DNA of 15,468 nt, taken from NCBI GenBank assembly GCA_018969885.1, contig JAGWXN010000047.1, positions 1 through 15,468 on the forward strand, read 5' to 3'. The stretch's first letter is position 1; each line of letters starts with the position of its first letter. The notes below the pieces were generated by a model. That model ran no database searches. It was not told the DNA's origin and saw only the letters and a list, made by a program, of their open reading frames with translations. The translations under genes were made by a program, and so were the position numbers. This stretch comes from Betaproteobacteria bacterium. Its GTDB lineage: Bacteria; Pseudomonadota; Gammaproteobacteria; Burkholderiales; Burkholderiaceae. This document shows, one piece after another, positions 14,054-15,468 of this stretch.

Positions 14054-15106
14054 ATGCGTAAACGTGATTTTCTGAAGGCGGGTGCAGCTGGCGGCCTGGC
14101 CGCAGCACCCTTGCTTGCCAGCGCCCAGACAGGACCCACATACAGCTGGAAAATGGCAACCGGCTGGGCAAGCGGCCCGCTCATGGATATCGGCGCCAAG
14201 GCGTTTGCCGAGCGCATGGCGGCGGTCTCGGGCGGACGTTTCAAGATCCAGGTGTTCCCGGGTGGCGCCCTAGGCAATGCCCTCCGCGTGCCCGAAACGG
14301 TGAAAAACGGCGTGGCCGAATGCGGTCATACCTGGATGGGCTACGACTGGGGTAAAGACGTCACCACGGTGCTCTTTGGCGGCTACGCGGGCTCGATGGA
14401 CAGCGAGCGCATGCTGCACTGGCTCTATGGCGCGGGCGGCGACGAAATGCAGCGCGCCCATCGCGAAGCCAAGGAAGGCGTCATCTCCATGCCGCTTTTC
14501 ATTCGCACCGCCGAAGCATTTCTGCATTCCCGGAAGCCCGTCAAGTCGCTTGCCGACCTGAAGGGTCTCAAGCTTCGCACCGCGGGCGCCTGGCTTGAAA
14601 TGGCCAAAGACCTGGGCGCCGCGCCGGTCACCACCGCGGGCGGTGACGTCTACCCCATGCTCGAGCGCGGCGCAATCGACGCCACCGAATGGGGCACGCT
14701 CTGGGAAAACATCTCCACCGGCTTTCACAAGGTCGCGCGCTACGTGATCATTCCTGGCGTGCATCAGCCCACCGCGCCCTTCGAGCTGGTGATCAACAAA
14801 GATGTCTGGCAGAAAATGCCCGCTGCCGACCAGCAGCTGGTGCAGCTCATCGCGCGTCTGGTCACCTTCGAGAGCTGGATCAAGGTTGGAAACGAAGACG
14901 CCAAGGCGCTTGAGTTCTATCGCAAGGCCGGCAACCAGATCATCGAACTTGATGCTGACGTGCAAAAGCAGGCTCGCAAAATCGGTCTCGACTGGGCGAC
15001 CAAGACCGCCGAAAAAGATCCCGCGTTTGCCAAGATCCTGAAGAGCCAGGTCGACTTCGAGAAGGAATGGGAAGGCGCTGAACGCTGGCGCACCATCCGC
15101 GGCTAA
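14054..15106 (+). CDS. dctP: TRAP transporter solute-binding protein (DctP family)
   Basis: This 350-residue periplasmic binding protein captures a small organic acid for a DctQM TRAP permease. The signal MRKRDFLKAGAAGGLAAAPLLASAQ has a Lys-Arg variant of the Tat motif (KRDFLK) and a likely cleavage after ASA. The mature part shows WKMATGWASGPLMDIGAKAFAERM, then FPGGALGNALRVPETVKNGVAECGH. The family carboxylate-clamp region follows as LADLKGLKLRTAGA, then GGDVYPMLERGAIDATEWG. A C-terminal WEGAERWRTIRG segment closes the protein. This Tat-type DctP subgroup is often dimeric and tends to bind 2-oxo or aromatic acids, which would fit a PanB-like partner acting on an oxo acid (inference). AAGGAG lies 7 nt before the ATG. 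It follows the hydroxylase by 51 nt and precedes dctQ. Confidence 0.93.
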   Translation: MRKRDFLKAGAAGGLAAAPLLASAQTGPTYSWKMATGWASGPLMDIGAKAFAERMAAVSGGRFKIQVFPGGALGNALRVPETVKNGVAECGHTWMGYDWGKDVTTVLFGGYAGSMDSERMLHWLYGAGGDEMQRAHREAKEGVISMPLFIRTAEAFLHSRKPVKSLADLKGLKLRTAGAWLEMAKDLGAAPVTTAGGDVYPMLERGAIDATEWGTLWENISTGFHKVARYVIIPGVHQPTAPFELVINKDVWQKMPAADQQLVQLIARLVTFESWIKVGNEDAKALEFYRKAGNQIIELDADVQKQARKIGLDWATKTAEKDPAFAKILKSQVDFEKEWEGAERWRTIRG

Positions 15107-15114
15107 AGCGGTGG

Positions 15115-15140
15115 AACGGCCCGCGAACCCGCGGGCCGTT
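15115..15140 (+). terminator. Strong hairpin between dctP and dctQ (attenuator / mRNA stabiliser)
   Basis: AACGGCCCGCG (15115-15125) and CGCGGGCCGTT (15130-15140) form a perfect 11-bp stem with an AACC loop, starting 8 nt after the dctP stop. No T-tract follows. Such hairpins between a binding-protein gene and its permease genes commonly keep binding-protein mRNA more abundant. Confidence 0.6.
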
Positions 15141-15171
15141 ATGCACGGCCATCTCACCGGAGCCCCACACC

Positions 15172-15468
15172 ATGCAAGCCCTGATCCGCGCGATCGAGGC
15201 GGCGAGCGACAAGATTGGCATCTTTGGCGCGCTGCTCATCGTTCCACTGGTGCTCAGCACCTGCTACGAAGTCTTTGCCCGCTACCTGTTCAACTCGCCC
15301 ACTATCTGGGCCTACGAGGTGGGCTATATGCTCACCGGGTCGCATTTCCTGCTGGGCCTTGCATTCACCCTGCGCGCGGGCGAGCACATCCGGATCGATA
15401 TCTTCAGCGGCAAGTTCGCTGCGCGTACCCGGGCCTTGATCGACCTCGCAGGCTATGCGGTGCTTTTA
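15172..15468 (+). CDS. dctQ: TRAP transporter small permease (DctQ family), 3' end outside window
   Basis: The first 99 residues of the small four-helix TRAP membrane subunit are visible. The frame runs off the window with no stop. Family marks are IEAASDKIGIFGALLIVPLVLSTCYEVFARYLFNSPTIWAYEV, with the typical RYLFNSPT and WAYE sequence after helix 1. These are followed by FLLGLAFTLRAGEHIRIDIF, where the His-Ile-Arg-Ile-Asp segment after helix 2 is a DctQ hallmark. It pairs with the large DctM permease, which should follow beyond base 15468. The ATG at 15172 has GGAG about 9 nt upstream. It is 65 nt after dctP, with a strong hairpin in the gap, and belongs to the same transcript. Confidence 0.92.
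   Translation, partial: MQALIRAIEAASDKIGIFGALLIVPLVLSTCYEVFARYLFNSPTIWAYEVGYMLTGSHFLLGLAFTLRAGEHIRIDIFSGKFAARTRALIDLAGYAVLL

Noticed and set aside
14270..15157. Minus-strand open frame (295 codons) opposite dctP
   Set aside because: Mirror of a strongly supported DctP gene; no signal, domain or plausible start context.
1..15468. Mobile elements, tRNA genes, CRISPR arrays and toxin-antitoxin pairs
   Set aside because: No transposase or integrase motifs, terminal repeats, cloverleaf genes, regularly spaced repeats or small paired genes were seen. Gene organisation looks like ordinary chromosome.

Overview
The window looks like chromosomal DNA from a GC-rich betaproteobacterium, most likely of the order Burkholderiales. 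This is inferred from the high GC content with GC-rich third positions, and from a lone Bug/TctC-type binding protein, a TRAP operon with its own GntR regulator, and a mixed set of catabolic genes. No rRNA, tRNA, insertion sequence, phage gene or CRISPR array was seen. There are 14 protein genes, and those at the two ends are cut by the window.

Left region (1-6327). The 3' end of a FAD-dependent oxidoreductase on the + strand meets a five-gene minus-strand run. In transcription order the run is: an MFS protein resembling ATP/ADP translocases, an exported-looking aldo/keto reductase, a DMT/EamA transporter, a mu-crystallin/ornithine cyclodeaminase-family reductase, and an ALDH7-type aldehyde dehydrogenase. 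The oxidoreductase, ketimine reductase and ALDH7 enzyme together resemble the pipecolate route of lysine catabolism (piperideine-2-carboxylate to pipecolate to piperideine-6-carboxylate/aminoadipate semialdehyde to aminoadipate).

Middle region (6538-11379). A Bug/TctC binding protein is followed 6 nt later by a divergent beta-keto acid cleavage enzyme (BKACE). Next come a DUF4337 membrane protein, a converging class I/II aminotransferase and a LysM coiled-coil lipoprotein.

Right region (11415-15468). A divergent PanB-like protein, a GntR/FCD regulator, a multi-histidine membrane hydroxylase and the TRAP genes dctP and dctQ (cut) lie on the + strand. Two inverted repeats of identical layout (6-bp arms GAYATA/TATRTC, 7-bp spacer) sit just upstream of the PanB-like gene and of the hydroxylase, one on each side of the regulator. 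The second overlaps the -10 of a recognisable promoter. This suggests a single GntR-controlled regulon joining an unusual PanB-like enzyme, a di-iron hydroxylase and a TRAP uptake system. By comparison with E. coli PanB recalled from memory, the PanB-like protein has lost two of three Mg ligands, so its reaction is probably not the textbook one. This block is the best candidate in the window for an undescribed system.
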